The position numbers were made by a program, and so were the translations under genes. A stretch of 64,000 bases of DNA from NCBI RefSeq assembly GCF_030817475.1, contig NZ_JAUSZJ010000002.1, forward strand, positions 4,912,626 to 4,976,625. Reading direction: 5' to 3'. This DNA is from Streptomyces sp. V2I9. Lineage in GTDB: Bacteria > Actinomycetota > Actinomycetes > Streptomycetales > Streptomycetaceae. Shown here in pieces: positions 18,013 through 25,548 of the stretch (position 1 is its first letter; each line of letters opens with the position of its first letter). A model generated the notes under the pieces. That model did not search any database. It had not been told where the DNA came from and worked only from the letters and a program-made list of their open reading frames with translations.

Positions 18013-18722
18013 TGACCGCGCCGACCGTACGGCTCGCCGAGGACGTCCCGCAGCGCGGAGTCCGCCGGGCCCGAGCCACTCTCCTGCACCCGGACCGCCC
18101 CCTGCCGGTCGTCGACGAGCACCTGCGCGTCCGGCTCCCGTCACCGCACCCGATGCCGCTCCTGGCGGACGCCCTGGTCGCGGAGGCTGCGGGCCACCTG
18201 ACCCCGGTGGATCCCGCCCTGTACGCGGCCGAACTCGCCGACTGCCACCCCGGCGCCCTGGTGGTGGCCGTGTACCGGGGGCCGCGCTGCTGGCTGCGAT
18301 TCGGCTCCCGGCACCGCCTGCTGGTCGGCGAGGAGGGGTGGCCGGTGCAGTCCTGGGCGGCGTGGGCGTCGGTCGCACACGTCTGGCTGGTGGCCGGGCT
18401 GGACCCGGCCGCGTTCGACCCGGCCGCCGTACGGGTCGTCAGGACCGTTCGCGGCCATGCCCCGGCCCTCTCGGCGCCCTTCCCGGACGGGTCCGTTCAC
18501 GGGGGCGCGCCGACCCGGCCCGTCCCCGCCCCGGACAGCCTCGTGCCCTGTTACGCCCCCGCCCCGCCAGGGTCCGCCGCCAAGGGCCCCGTTCCCGGCG
18601 GCGTGGGGGGCGGATGCTCCGTGTCCGCGGGCTCCAGCGCATCGAGCCGAGCCGCCGCTTCGACCGCCTCCGCCGCTCCGGACCGGCCGGCCGACGCGTA
18701 CAGGGACAGCGCCTCCCGGTAG
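18012..18722 (+). CDS. Unknown protein coupled to the GT-B-like gene; 3' end antisense to STAND gene
   Basis: The frame gives 236 residues. The first 150 or so look like a folded domain (VVDEHLRVRLPSPHP, GALVVAVYRGPRCWLRFGSRHRLLV, SWAAWASVAHVWLVAGLDPAAFDP) that I do not recognise. The last 70 residues are low-complexity Ala/Ser/Pro/Gly and are read from DNA whose other strand encodes the C-terminal TPR helices of the NB-ARC protein, so this tail is probably not selected. The start overlaps the upstream stop (TGATG). The 172-bp convergent overlap is unusual and may reflect loss of the natural stop by deletion. Confidence 0.6.
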   Translation: MTAPTVRLAEDVPQRGVRRARATLLHPDRPLPVVDEHLRVRLPSPHPMPLLADALVAEAAGHLTPVDPALYAAELADCHPGALVVAVYRGPRCWLRFGSRHRLLVGEEGWPVQSWAAWASVAHVWLVAGLDPAAFDPAAVRVVRTVRGHAPALSAPFPDGSVHGGAPTRPVPAPDSLVPCYAPAPPGSAAKGPVPGGVGGGCSVSAGSSASSRAAASTASAAPDRPADAYRDSASR

Positions 18723-20791
18723 TACTGCCGGGCCTGTCGTGGCTGCCCGCGCCGCTCGGACAGCTGGGCCAGGCTTCCGAGTACGCGGGCCGCCTCGAAC
18801 CCGGCGGACTGCGCCCGCAGCGCGGACAGGGCCGCCGACAACTCCCTCTCCGCCCGGTCGAGCCTGCCCAGGGCCACGCAGGCCCGGCCGGTCAGTCCGG
18901 CGGCCCGTGCCGCGTTGTACGGGTCGCCGGCCGCCTCCAGGGCGAGGCGGGAGGCCTCGGCGTCGTCGGCCGCGTCCGCGAACCGCCCCCGCGCCAGCGC
19001 GACATCGGCGAGATTGAACCGTGCCAGCGCACCGGCCCGGAGGTCGCCGAGGGCGGGCAGCTCGTCGGCTGCGCGGGCGAACAACCCGGCCGCGCCGTCC
19101 AGTCGCCCGAGCCGCTGGTGGGCCAGCCCGCGGTAGTTCAGCGTCCGCGCGTACCCGAGGGCGTCACCGCGCTCCTCGAAGGCGACGGCGGCCCGTTCGA
19201 ACATGGCCAGCCCCGCTGCGGGGTCGCCGGTGGCGAGCCTTCCCAGGGCGCCGGACGTCAGCATCCGGCAGAACGCCTCGCCGTCCCCCTCCTCCTCGGC
19301 GGCCAGCAGCCCCTCATCGTGGGCCTCGATCCACTCGCGGTACACCTTGCGACGCGGGAACAGCGGCCACAACGCGTCGGTCAGCTGCCAGGCGAGCTCC
19401 GGAGCGCCCATCGCCCGCGCCCGACGGATCACCGCCATCAGGTTGGGCAGCTCCCGCTCCAGCCAGTCCAGCGCCGTATCGGCCTCCGTCCGCCCGTCGA
19501 CGGGGCCGAACTCCTCCGCCGTGATCGGTTCGGGCCCGACGTCCCGCGTGAAGCCCCGCTCCAGGCCGGCGCGCCCGGGCTCGACGACCTGCTCGGCCCG
19601 GTCCGCGTTGGCGAGGTAGTGGTAGCCGATGCGGAGGAGCGCACCGGCCCGTTCCTCGCCGCCGGCGTCCTGTGCTGCCCGCTCGGCGGCGTGCAGCCGC
19701 ACCAGGTCGTGGAACCGGTACCGTTCGCGGCCCGTCGCGTCCGCGACATCGACGAGCAGATTCGCGTCGTGCAGCGCCTCAAGGGCTTCGACCGCTTCCC
19801 CGCCCAGCAGCGTCCGCGCCAGCGGGACACCGAACTCCCGGCCGGGGTGGAGCCCCAGCAGCCGGTAGAGACGGGCCGCCGCGGGGGGCAGGCCCTGGTA
19901 GGAGAGGTCCAGGGCCGCCCGCACGTCGTGGTCCCCCTCTATGGCCAGTGCCTCCAGTCGCTCGTGCTCCTCGGACAGTGCCCGGACCATGGTGGTGAGC
20001 CCCTGCCGGGGGCGGGCCGCCAATCGCGCTCCGGCGATGCGCACCGCGAGCGGCAGCCCCGCGCAGAGCGCGACGAGTGCTCGCGCCTGGTCGGGCTGGG
20101 CGGTGACCCGGCCGTCGGCGAGGGTCGTGTCGAGCAGTTCGACCGCAGCCTCGGTGGACAGGGGGCCCAGGTGAACCACGTGTCCCCCGTCGAGGCTGAG
20201 CCCCGGCATCCGCCGACGACTCGTCACCGCCGTCACACACCGCCCGGCGGGGAGCAGCGGCCGGACCTGGGCGGCGGTCGCCGCGTCGTCCAGCAGCACG
20301 ACGAGTCTTCGTTCGGTGGTCAACGACCGGTAGAGGGCGACCCGTTCGCCCAGCGCCGACGGCACTTGGGCGGCGGGGACACCAAGAGCCCGCAGGAAGC
20401 GCGCCACCACCTCGCCGGGATCGGCGGGACCGCCCGGTGCCTGCGCGCCCAGGTCGGCGTACAGCTGACCGCCGGGAAAGTGCGGGCGCAGCGTGTGCAG
20501 CCAGCTCAGCGCGACCGCCGTCTTCCCCACCCCGCCCAGTCCGCTCACCATGGCCAACGTGGGATGCCCCTCCTCGGTGGCCCGGCGCCGGTGTGCCTCC
20601 AGGGCCCGAAGTTCCTCCGTGCGGTCGGTGAGCCGCACCGACGGCGGTAACTGCCAGGGCGGCGGCACCTCCTCCCGGAGGGCGGGACCGGAGACGTGGA
20701 TGCCGCCGTGCACGCTCCCCGTCTGCACCACGAAGCCGTGCACCGTCCCGCTCAGGTCGTTGGCGTTGGTGCTGTGCTCGTGCCCCCGCAT
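18551..20791 (-). CDS. NB-ARC/TPR STAND protein with N-terminal RHIM-like amyloid motif
   Basis: The protein has 746 residues. The ATG at 20791 is chosen because GGAGGGGGAC precedes it; a GTG 36 nt upstream is weaker. Residues about 9-33 read NANDLSG, then VVQTGSVHGGIHV, resembling the N-x-x-SG-x-x-x-G-x-VVQ-x-G-x-V-x-G pattern of bacterial RHIM-like (BASS3) amyloid signalling motifs. The NTPase follows, with Walker A GLGGVGKTAVA near residue 85, a Walker B-like LVVLLDDA near 160 and SRRR sensor-like residues. Winged-helix and TPR repeats (about 440-720) complete the protein. There is no DNA-binding or effector domain, so a separate effector would be recruited by amyloid templating. The tail overlaps the convergent unknown gene. 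Confidence 0.9.
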   Translation of the reverse strand: MRGHEHSTNANDLSGTVHGFVVQTGSVHGGIHVSGPALREEVPPPWQLPPSVRLTDRTEELRALEAHRRRATEEGHPTLAMVSGLGGVGKTAVALSWLHTLRPHFPGGQLYADLGAQAPGGPADPGEVVARFLRALGVPAAQVPSALGERVALYRSLTTERRLVVLLDDAATAAQVRPLLPAGRCVTAVTSRRRMPGLSLDGGHVVHLGPLSTEAAVELLDTTLADGRVTAQPDQARALVALCAGLPLAVRIAGARLAARPRQGLTTMVRALSEEHERLEALAIEGDHDVRAALDLSYQGLPPAAARLYRLLGLHPGREFGVPLARTLLGGEAVEALEALHDANLLVDVADATGRERYRFHDLVRLHAAERAAQDAGGEERAGALLRIGYHYLANADRAEQVVEPGRAGLERGFTRDVGPEPITAEEFGPVDGRTEADTALDWLERELPNLMAVIRRARAMGAPELAWQLTDALWPLFPRRKVYREWIEAHDEGLLAAEEEGDGEAFCRMLTSGALGRLATGDPAAGLAMFERAAVAFEERGDALGYARTLNYRGLAHQRLGRLDGAAGLFARAADELPALGDLRAGALARFNLADVALARGRFADAADDAEASRLALEAAGDPYNAARAAGLTGRACVALGRLDRAERELSAALSALRAQSAGFEAARVLGSLAQLSERRGQPRQARQYYREALSLYASAGRSGAAEAVEAAARLDALEPADTEHPPPTPPGTGPLAADPGGAGA

Positions 20792-21018
20792 GCGTCCCCC
20801 TCCGGACAGCCGAGTACCGGCTTTCACCAGACATCCTTTCCCTACGGGTGGCCGCTACCCGGACTCACGGCAACCGGCCCCGGACGGGTCGATTCCCCAC
20901 CGGCGTGGATCGCGGCCTTGGCATATGTCATAGGCATGCGCGCCCGTTTGCGGCGACGGTACGTGCCCTCGCCGCGTCACCGGGACGTTTGCGCGTTCTT
21001 CCTCCCCGCAGCCACTCG

Positions 21019-21038
21019 TTGTGGCACCGTAGTTCGAC
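21019..21038 (+). promoter_or_regulatory. 20-bp repeated motif, copy 1
   Basis: The sequence TTGTGGCACCGTAGTTCGAC recurs with two changes at 21217. It lies about 230 bp upstream of the STAND gene start. It could be a regulator site or part of a promoter; no known consensus is recognised. Confidence 0.3.
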
Positions 21039-21216
21039 TTGCGTCGCAGCTGTTCGGACCGGAGCGCGGCAAGAACCCTCACGCGCCGGTCCGGGCCCGG
21101 GTCCGAACGGTCGCCGCCGGGCCCGGCCGTCCGGCCGAGGCGGGTGGCGGGGCCCCGGAGCGCGGCCGGGAGTCGGCTCCGCGTCCTTCACAGGTTCTCC
21201 GCCTAGCCCACCGCCC

Positions 21217-21236
21217 TTTGTGGCACCGTGGATCGA
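21217..21236 (+). promoter_or_regulatory. 20-bp repeated motif, copy 2
   Basis: The sequence TTGTGGCACCGTGGATCGAC lies 52 nt upstream of the lipoprotein start, a spacing suited to a promoter or an operator. It is followed by GTGATCCGGACG and GACGTCC-like palindromic bases. Confidence 0.3.
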
Positions 21237-21287
21237 CCGGTGATCCGGACGTCGGGACGTCCGGGCATCCGCTGAGGGGGGACCTTG

Positions 21288-21608
21288 ATGCGACTTCGTA
21301 CCGCGGCGGCCTCGGCCGCACTCGTCCTGGGTGCTGTGGCGGGTGCGTCGGCCTGTTCATCCCCGGCGGCCCCTGACGCCGGCCGGCCTGCCGCCCCCAC
21401 CGCCCCGGCGCCCGCGGAGGGGCTGGAGGGGAAGATCGAGACCGGTGAACGAGCCGAGGGACTGCCCGAGATGAACGAGCAGAGCGTGGCGGGCCCCGCC
21501 CGGTGCGCCACGACCGCCGCCGAGATCCCGGCGGACTGCGCGCTCGACCTCACGTTCGCCGAGTTCACCGAGGGCGAGCGGGCCGACGGGCCGCCGACCC
21601 TTCCCTGA
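21288..21608 (+). CDS. Small predicted lipoprotein
   Basis: The protein has 106 residues. The ATG follows GGGGGGA at good spacing. The N-terminus MRLRT plus a hydrophobic Ala/Val stretch ends at GASACSS, an acceptable though not ideal lipobox with Cys near residue 23. The rest is acidic and Pro/Ala-rich (EGLEGKIETGERAEGLPEMNEQS) with two further cysteines (ARCATT, PADCAL) that could form a disulphide. No family is recognised. A perfect inverted repeat, probably its terminator, begins 23 nt after the stop. Confidence 0.65.
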   Translation: MRLRTAAASAALVLGAVAGASACSSPAAPDAGRPAAPTAPAPAEGLEGKIETGERAEGLPEMNEQSVAGPARCATTAAEIPADCALDLTFAEFTEGERADGPPTLP

Positions 21609-21630
21609 GGAGCGCCGCGGCAGGAGCGAC

Positions 21631-21666
21631 AGGAGGGCGGACACACGGCCGTGTGTCCGCCCTCCT
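21631..21666. terminator. Perfect 36-nt palindrome, likely terminator
   Basis: The 18-bp arms are exact inverted copies with no spacer (arm AGGAGGGCGGACACACGG). The site follows the lipoprotein gene. There is no T-run, which is common for Streptomyces terminators. An imperfect 25-bp direct repeat (CTCGGTGT-CGTGCGACG) follows at about 21663-21711. Confidence 0.7.
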
Positions 21667-21873
21667 CGGTGTGCGTGCGACGCCGCGCCTCGGTGTCCGT
21701 GCGACGTCGTGCGGGTGACGCGTATCACCGGAAGCGCCTTCAGGGGCACGCGTGTGGCACACGCGTCACAGAAGCCCCTTCCATCCGTCACAGTGATCTC
21801 TTAGTCTCACACCCTGTTCACATGTGGTCATGGATGATCTCGACCTAGAGGTCAAGCGCGGGGGTAGCGAAGC

Positions 21874-22455
21874 ATGCGTGGAAACTGGCGCTCGAAGCTG
21901 AGCGTTATGGCCGGGGCGTCGGCGCTCGCGCTCTCGGCCGTCACCGCGACACCGGCGCTCGCCGACGACACGTCCGGGGCCCCCGTCGAGGTGCGGATGC
22001 CCGCGGACGTGGCCATCGTCGAAGGCAGCGCCGCGGACCCCGGCACCGAACCGGGCGCGGCCGTCCCCTTCCCCGCGGACGAGGACGAGACGGGAACGAC
22101 CCGGCAGGCGGACGCGGTGGTGTCCGCCCGGGCCGCCCCGCCGTCGAACACCTGCCTCGGGGGCGTCGCCGCCTACGGGGCGAAGGGGTGCTTCCAGCAC
22201 AACGGCGACATCGTCTGGGCCGGCGACACCGAGAAGGACGGCATGTCCGCGGCGGTCGGGGTCTACACCGACTACGGGCGCGCGGCCGAGGTCTGCGTCA
22301 ACAAGCTCGGTGTGAACACCTGGGCGACCTGCAACAAGGACTACCGCGAGAACGGCAACGTACGCCTGCGTGTTCTGCGCTACGACGGCGACACCGGGAA
22401 GTTCTACCAGCCCGAGGCCTGGTCGGGTTGGATCCCGGTCGACGGGAATTTCTGA
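21874..22455 (+). CDS. Secreted protein of unknown function
   Basis: The protein has 193 residues. A signal peptide (MRGNWRSKLSVMAGASALALSA...TPALA-DD) ends near residue 31. A 60-residue acidic, Pro/Ala-rich propeptide-like segment follows, then a compact C-terminal domain of about 100 residues with four cysteines (NTCLGG, KGCFQH, EVCVNK, ATCNK) and aromatic residues (GDIVWAGDTEKDG, VGVYTDYGRAAEV). The layout suggests a small disulphide-stabilised extracellular domain. No family is recognised. A strong hairpin, probably its terminator, begins about 95 nt after the stop. Confidence 0.75.
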   Translation: MRGNWRSKLSVMAGASALALSAVTATPALADDTSGAPVEVRMPADVAIVEGSAADPGTEPGAAVPFPADEDETGTTRQADAVVSARAAPPSNTCLGGVAAYGAKGCFQHNGDIVWAGDTEKDGMSAAVGVYTDYGRAAEVCVNKLGVNTWATCNKDYRENGNVRLRVLRYDGDTGKFYQPEAWSGWIPVDGNF

Positions 22456-22550
22456 ACGGCGGGAAGTTCCGACCACCCATCCGGGGGGTGAGCCGGGCCA
22501 CGCGCTCCGCTCGCCCGCACGGGGGCGTGGCATGCGCGGGGGGAACACGA

Positions 22551-22584
22551 AAGAACCGGACCAGCCTGTGCTGGTCCGGTTCTT
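22551..22584. terminator. 15-bp hairpin terminator beside left att-like site
   Basis: AAGAACCGGACCAGC pairs perfectly with GCTGGTCCGGTTCTT across a 4-base loop. It can serve the secreted-protein gene on the plus strand. Read on the minus strand it is 10 nt beyond the 3' end of the partial tRNA copy, where a tRNA terminator would sit. Confidence 0.75.
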
Positions 22585-22593
22585 CGATCCGGG

Positions 22594-22643
22594 AGTGCCC
22601 CCGGCAGGATGCGAACCTGCGCACCCGGCTCCGGAGACCGATG
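22594..22643 (-). repeat. Partial tRNA-Arg(CCG) copy, left att-like site
   Basis: This 50-bp stretch matches 43814-43863 at 48 positions. It covers the 3' part of the tRNA, from the anticodon stem through the T-arm to the acceptor end. One difference changes the T-loop from TTCGAAT to TTCGCAT, removing the universally conserved adenosine 58, so it is not a working tRNA. Same orientation, coverage of the tRNA 3' end and loss of the 5' half are the hallmarks of a site left by integration of a mobile element. Confidence 0.85.
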
Positions 22644-22960
22644 ACGTCCCGAAGGTCGGTTCAGGGCGGCGACCCACCTGATGTCTCGTCAGAGGTGCGG
22701 TCCCGCAGGTGTCCCGCCGAAATGCCTTCTCGATCGGCCCATTTCCCCGGTCGGTTCGATCGGCCCGCTCGGTGAGACCCTCGTGCGCTCCCCCGAAACA
22801 AGCGGCCTCAGCTCCGTTGACACTCGGTGACGATCTTTGGTGAAGGGGCTCCGGGGCCGAGGTCGGGCACCTGGTCCGCCACCGACTCTTCGGCGCCGAC
22901 CTGCTCGCGCCGGAGACCGTCGCCACGGGGGCGGGGGCTGCCCGCTGCCACGGACGCGGG

Positions 22961-22992
22961 GCCACCGCCCGCCCCTGGAGGCGGGCGGTGGC
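22961..22992 (-). terminator. 13-bp hairpin downstream of frameshifted gene
   Basis: GCCACCGCCCGCC and GGCGGGCGGTGGC form a perfect stem with a 6-base loop. It begins 12 nt beyond the stop of the minus-strand frameshifted gene and probably ended its transcript. Confidence 0.65.
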
Positions 22993-23004
22993 GGTGGCGT
23001 GGTG

Positions 23005-23554
23005 TCAAAGGCCGCGACTCGTCCCTGGGGTCGAACTCGGTAGGGACGGGGGAGTGGAGCCCTGGCCGGTAGCCGCTGGGGGTTTCGGTCCGGAGAACGC
23101 TTGCAGGCCGGCGACGGCGCTGGTGACGCTCTGGTCCCCGCCTGGCTTCTCCATCCGCACTGCGACAGCGAGTGCTCTTTGTATGAGGTCTCGGCTGAAC
23201 GGGTCGAATGCTGCACCAGCTCTAGCCCCCAGGGCGTCCGGATACGCTTGCTTCAGGGCCACCCAGTGTGCGTACTCCATTTCGGCAAGTTTCTTGGACG
23301 CCTCACGGAAGTCCGGACTATCGAGAGGGACGTTGCAGAGCTCTACGACGTCTTCCTGCTGGAAGAACTTCCTGTTCCCCTCGGATCCTTTTTTCTCCGT
23401 ACAGAATTTTGAGGGTCCCGGCGGATTTTGCGACGACTTTCCCGAGTGTCTTTGTGTCACCGTAACGATCGGTCATGTCCTTGATGAGACCCTCGCGGTC
23501 GTTTGCGTCCGGCGATTCCGTTGCATTTCTCAAGCTTAGGAGAGCCTTGAACAC
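23005..23554 (-). pseudogene. Unknown gene disrupted by a +1 frameshift at an A6 run
   Basis: Two minus-strand frames join into one protein if a single base is removed at the homopolymer at 23389-23394 (six A on the coding strand). The first frame reads LIKDMTDRYGDTKTLGKVVAKSAGTLKILYGEK; the second continues GSEGNRKFFQQEDVVELCNVPLD and ends near 23005. A GTG at 23554 with GGAAGAGG upstream is a plausible start, but the upstream frame is also open. GC is clearly lower than in neighbours, suggesting transfer. No family is recognised; the residues KLAEMEYAHWVALKQAYPDAL look helical. It may be a true pseudogene, a sequencing error, or a case of slippage. Confidence 0.55.
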
Positions 23555-23822
23555 TGGGGTCCTCTTCCCGAAGACCTGGCTGGATGTCTGTGTCCGGTAC
23601 AACGCACGCGGACGGCACAGAGGTTCAACCGGAGAGGGCGACGGAGCGTCGGAACCGATGGAGGCAGGTCGCCCGCTCCCTTCCCCGCACGAGGGCGTGG
23701 CCCCGGCATCGGCACGTACACGCGACCGGGATGGCCCCATGGTGGCCCGGTTCCCTCTCCACGCTCGGACCCGAGGGCTCCGTCAGCCCGGATCGTTCAC
23801 GAAGCGCCGTCGCACGTCCCGG

Positions 23823-24410
23823 TCAGACGCTCGCCGCGGACGAGGCGGCCGGCTGCGGCACGGCCGCCGTGACGACCCCGCGCTCCTCCAGGGCCAGGCG
23901 CAGGGCGCGCAGGGCGTAGTAGGCGCGGGACTTGACCGTGCCGGGGGGGATGCCCAGGGCCGTGGCGGCCTCCTGGGTGGACCTGCCGACGAAGTACGTC
24001 TCGTAGAGCACGTCGCGGTGCGCCTCGGACAGCGCCTTGAACGCCTCGCCGACCACGACCGACCGGAGGACGTTCTCGATCTCGTCCGCGTCCGCCGACA
24101 TCTCCCGCAGCCAGTTGCTGCCGTCGATCTCGCACGGGCGGGCGAGGCGGCGGCGGTGGCCGTCGATGACCAGGTTGCGGGCCACCCTGAAGAGCCATGG
24201 CCGCAGCGTCGCCGCCCCCACGCTCAGGTCCTGCTTGCTCCAGCAGCGCAGCAGCGTCTCCTGGATGATGTCCTCGGCCCGGTGGCGGTCGCCGCCCACC
24301 AGGCGCAGGACGTAGGTGTAGAGCGGTCCGGCCTGCTCCTCGTACAGGACGCGCAGGGTACCTCCCCCGGTGTCCCGCGACTCGCTCGACCCCATCAAAG
24401 ACCATTGCAT
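23823..24410 (-). CDS. ECF RNA polymerase sigma factor
   Basis: The protein has 195 residues. Region 2 covers about 22-90 (EEQAGPLYTYVLRLVGG, AEDIIQETLLRCW, WLFRVARNLVIDGHRRR) and region 4 about 120-175 (LSEAHRDVLYETYFVGRSTQEAATALGIPPGTVKSR). The ATG at 24410 follows GGGGAG with 6-nt spacing; a second ATG 15 nt in is possible. The C-terminus is a short Ala/Pro/Ser tail without an added domain. No anti-sigma gene is adjacent, so how it is controlled cannot be seen. Its position inside the putative island suggests it could drive the secretion genes next to it. Confidence 0.9.
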   Translation of the reverse strand: MQWSLMGSSESRDTGGGTLRVLYEEQAGPLYTYVLRLVGGDRHRAEDIIQETLLRCWSKQDLSVGAATLRPWLFRVARNLVIDGHRRRLARPCEIDGSNWLREMSADADEIENVLRSVVVGEAFKALSEAHRDVLYETYFVGRSTQEAATALGIPPGTVKSRAYYALRALRLALEERGVVTAAVPQPAASSAASV

Positions 24411-24521
24411 CGTGTACTCCCCGCCTCGGCACCGCTGTTCTCCGGGCCGGGAGTCTCACGGGGTGGTGTCCACGGGGCGTTGACGGTCGATTGACGGCTC
24501 GTACATCGGTCAGGGTGGTGG

Positions 24522-25343
24522 TCACGGGGAAGCGTTCGGTGAGGGCGTCGGATCCGGTGGGGGTGTCGGGTCCGGTGAGGACGGTGTCGGTGTCGGGGTC
24601 CGGGGAGGGGAGGTGGGGGCGAAGGACGGGGGCGGGGCGCCGATTCCCTCGTACTTTGCGAACATCGCCCGGATGGACACGACGTAGCCCGTGGTCCGGT
24701 TGACGGCGGGGATGCCGCCGGCCTGGCGTACGGCTTCCACGTCCGTGTTGTAGGCCGCGAGTGTCAGGTCCAGCACGGAGCCGATGGCCTGACCGCTGTC
24801 CACGAGGCCCTGGACCTCTCCGGCCAGCGCGCAGAGGTGGCGGCCCTGCGCCATGATCGAGTCGGCCGCGTCGAACGCGGAGACCTTGCCGTTGTCGTCG
24901 TCGTCCTCGCCGTACTGCGTGAACACCGCCGGGGAGAGCTGCGAGATTCCCTCCTCCCCCTCGGGGCCGACCTTGTTCGGATCGAAGCCGGACTCGCGAT
25001 CCAGTTGGGCGGCGACCACCACCGGACCGATCGCCTCGCAGAGCGCGCCCGCCGCCTTGATGGACTCCAGCAGGTCGGCGGGCACCTGAGCGGGGTCGAG
25101 TTCGCCCTTCCCGTCCCCCTGGAACACCTCCACGACCTTCTTGGCCTCGACGGCCGGTTCCGTGCCGCCGCCTCCGAACAGCTGGATGAGGACGATGAGC
25201 GGATACAGAAGCACGCCGAGCCCGCCGAGGATGATCACGACGACCACCGTGCCGAGGAGTACGGCCGGCGAGGCCAGGCAGCCGAGGCCGCCCATCGCGC
25301 CCATGGCGGCCTTCGCGGAGCTGCTGGGGCCCCCGGAACTCAT
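24522..25343 (-). CDS. Membrane-anchored lytic transglycosylase (SLT, VirB1-like)
   Basis: The protein has 273 residues. The ATG at 25343 begins MSSGGPSSSAK; the frame upstream is open but low-complexity. A membrane segment lies at about 24-55 (ASPAVLLGTVVVVIILGGLGVLLYPLIVLIQLF). The SLT domain (about 95-225) shows the catalytic-Glu context AAQLDRESGFDP, GISQLSPAVF and LTLAAYN. The last 45 residues are Pro/Thr/Ser-rich. Such enzymes cut peptidoglycan so that a secretion channel can be built. It is divergent from the secretion operon by 205 bp and probably belongs to it functionally. Confidence 0.85.
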   Translation of the reverse strand: MSSGGPSSSAKAAMGAMGGLGCLASPAVLLGTVVVVIILGGLGVLLYPLIVLIQLFGGGGTEPAVEAKKVVEVFQGDGKGELDPAQVPADLLESIKAAGALCEAIGPVVVAAQLDRESGFDPNKVGPEGEEGISQLSPAVFTQYGEDDDDNGKVSAFDAADSIMAQGRHLCALAGEVQGLVDSGQAIGSVLDLTLAAYNTDVEAVRQAGGIPAVNRTTGYVVSIRAMFAKYEGIGAPPPSFAPTSPPRTPTPTPSSPDPTPPPDPTPSPNASP

Positions 25344-25548
25344 GAGCTGATCACGCTGTCTCCCTGTCGCCGGCGACCGTTGCGGCCGTCTGTTCGAAAT
25401 GAGTCGTCGGAGCCTTGAACCGGTGTCGAGGGGCTCGCGTTGTGGCTGTCTGACGGAGCTCGACGGTCTCGAAGGATCAGAACGGGTTCTGGACCGAACC
25501 AGTTCAAACACGAAGAAATCAATCGCCGGAAGAGAGGGTGGGGCACGC

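Larger units (their letters stand above)
20792..21287. other. Intergenic region with a repeated 20-bp motif
   Basis: This gap of about 500 bp separates the STAND gene from a divergent lipoprotein gene. It contains two copies of a 20-bp sequence starting TTGTGGCACCGT (21019-21038 and 21217-21236; 18 of 20 identical). One copy is 52 nt upstream of the lipoprotein start. Open frames here look like shadows. Confidence 0.5.
22456..23004. other. Intergenic region holding the left att-like site and hairpins
   Basis: The region contains a terminator hairpin (22551-22584), the partial tRNA-Arg copy (22594-22643), two copies of TCGATCGGCCC (near 22727 and 22756) and a 13-bp hairpin (22961-22992) downstream of the frameshifted gene. 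A plus-strand frame around 22857-22930 (VGHLVRHRLFGADLLAPETVA) looks coding-like but lacks a start and may be a gene remnant. Confidence 0.5.

Noticed and set aside
18420..18520. GSVHGG in the 236-aa protein as an amyloid partner of the STAND motif
   Set aside because: Only six residues match the STAND N-terminus (GSVHGG); the flanking N-x-x-SG and VVQ parts are missing, so it is probably chance.
22857..22930. Plus-strand frame VGHLVRHRLFGADLLAPETVA as a gene
   Set aside because: It has no start codon with a ribosome site and runs into low-complexity sequence. It may be a remnant, but cannot be supported as a gene.
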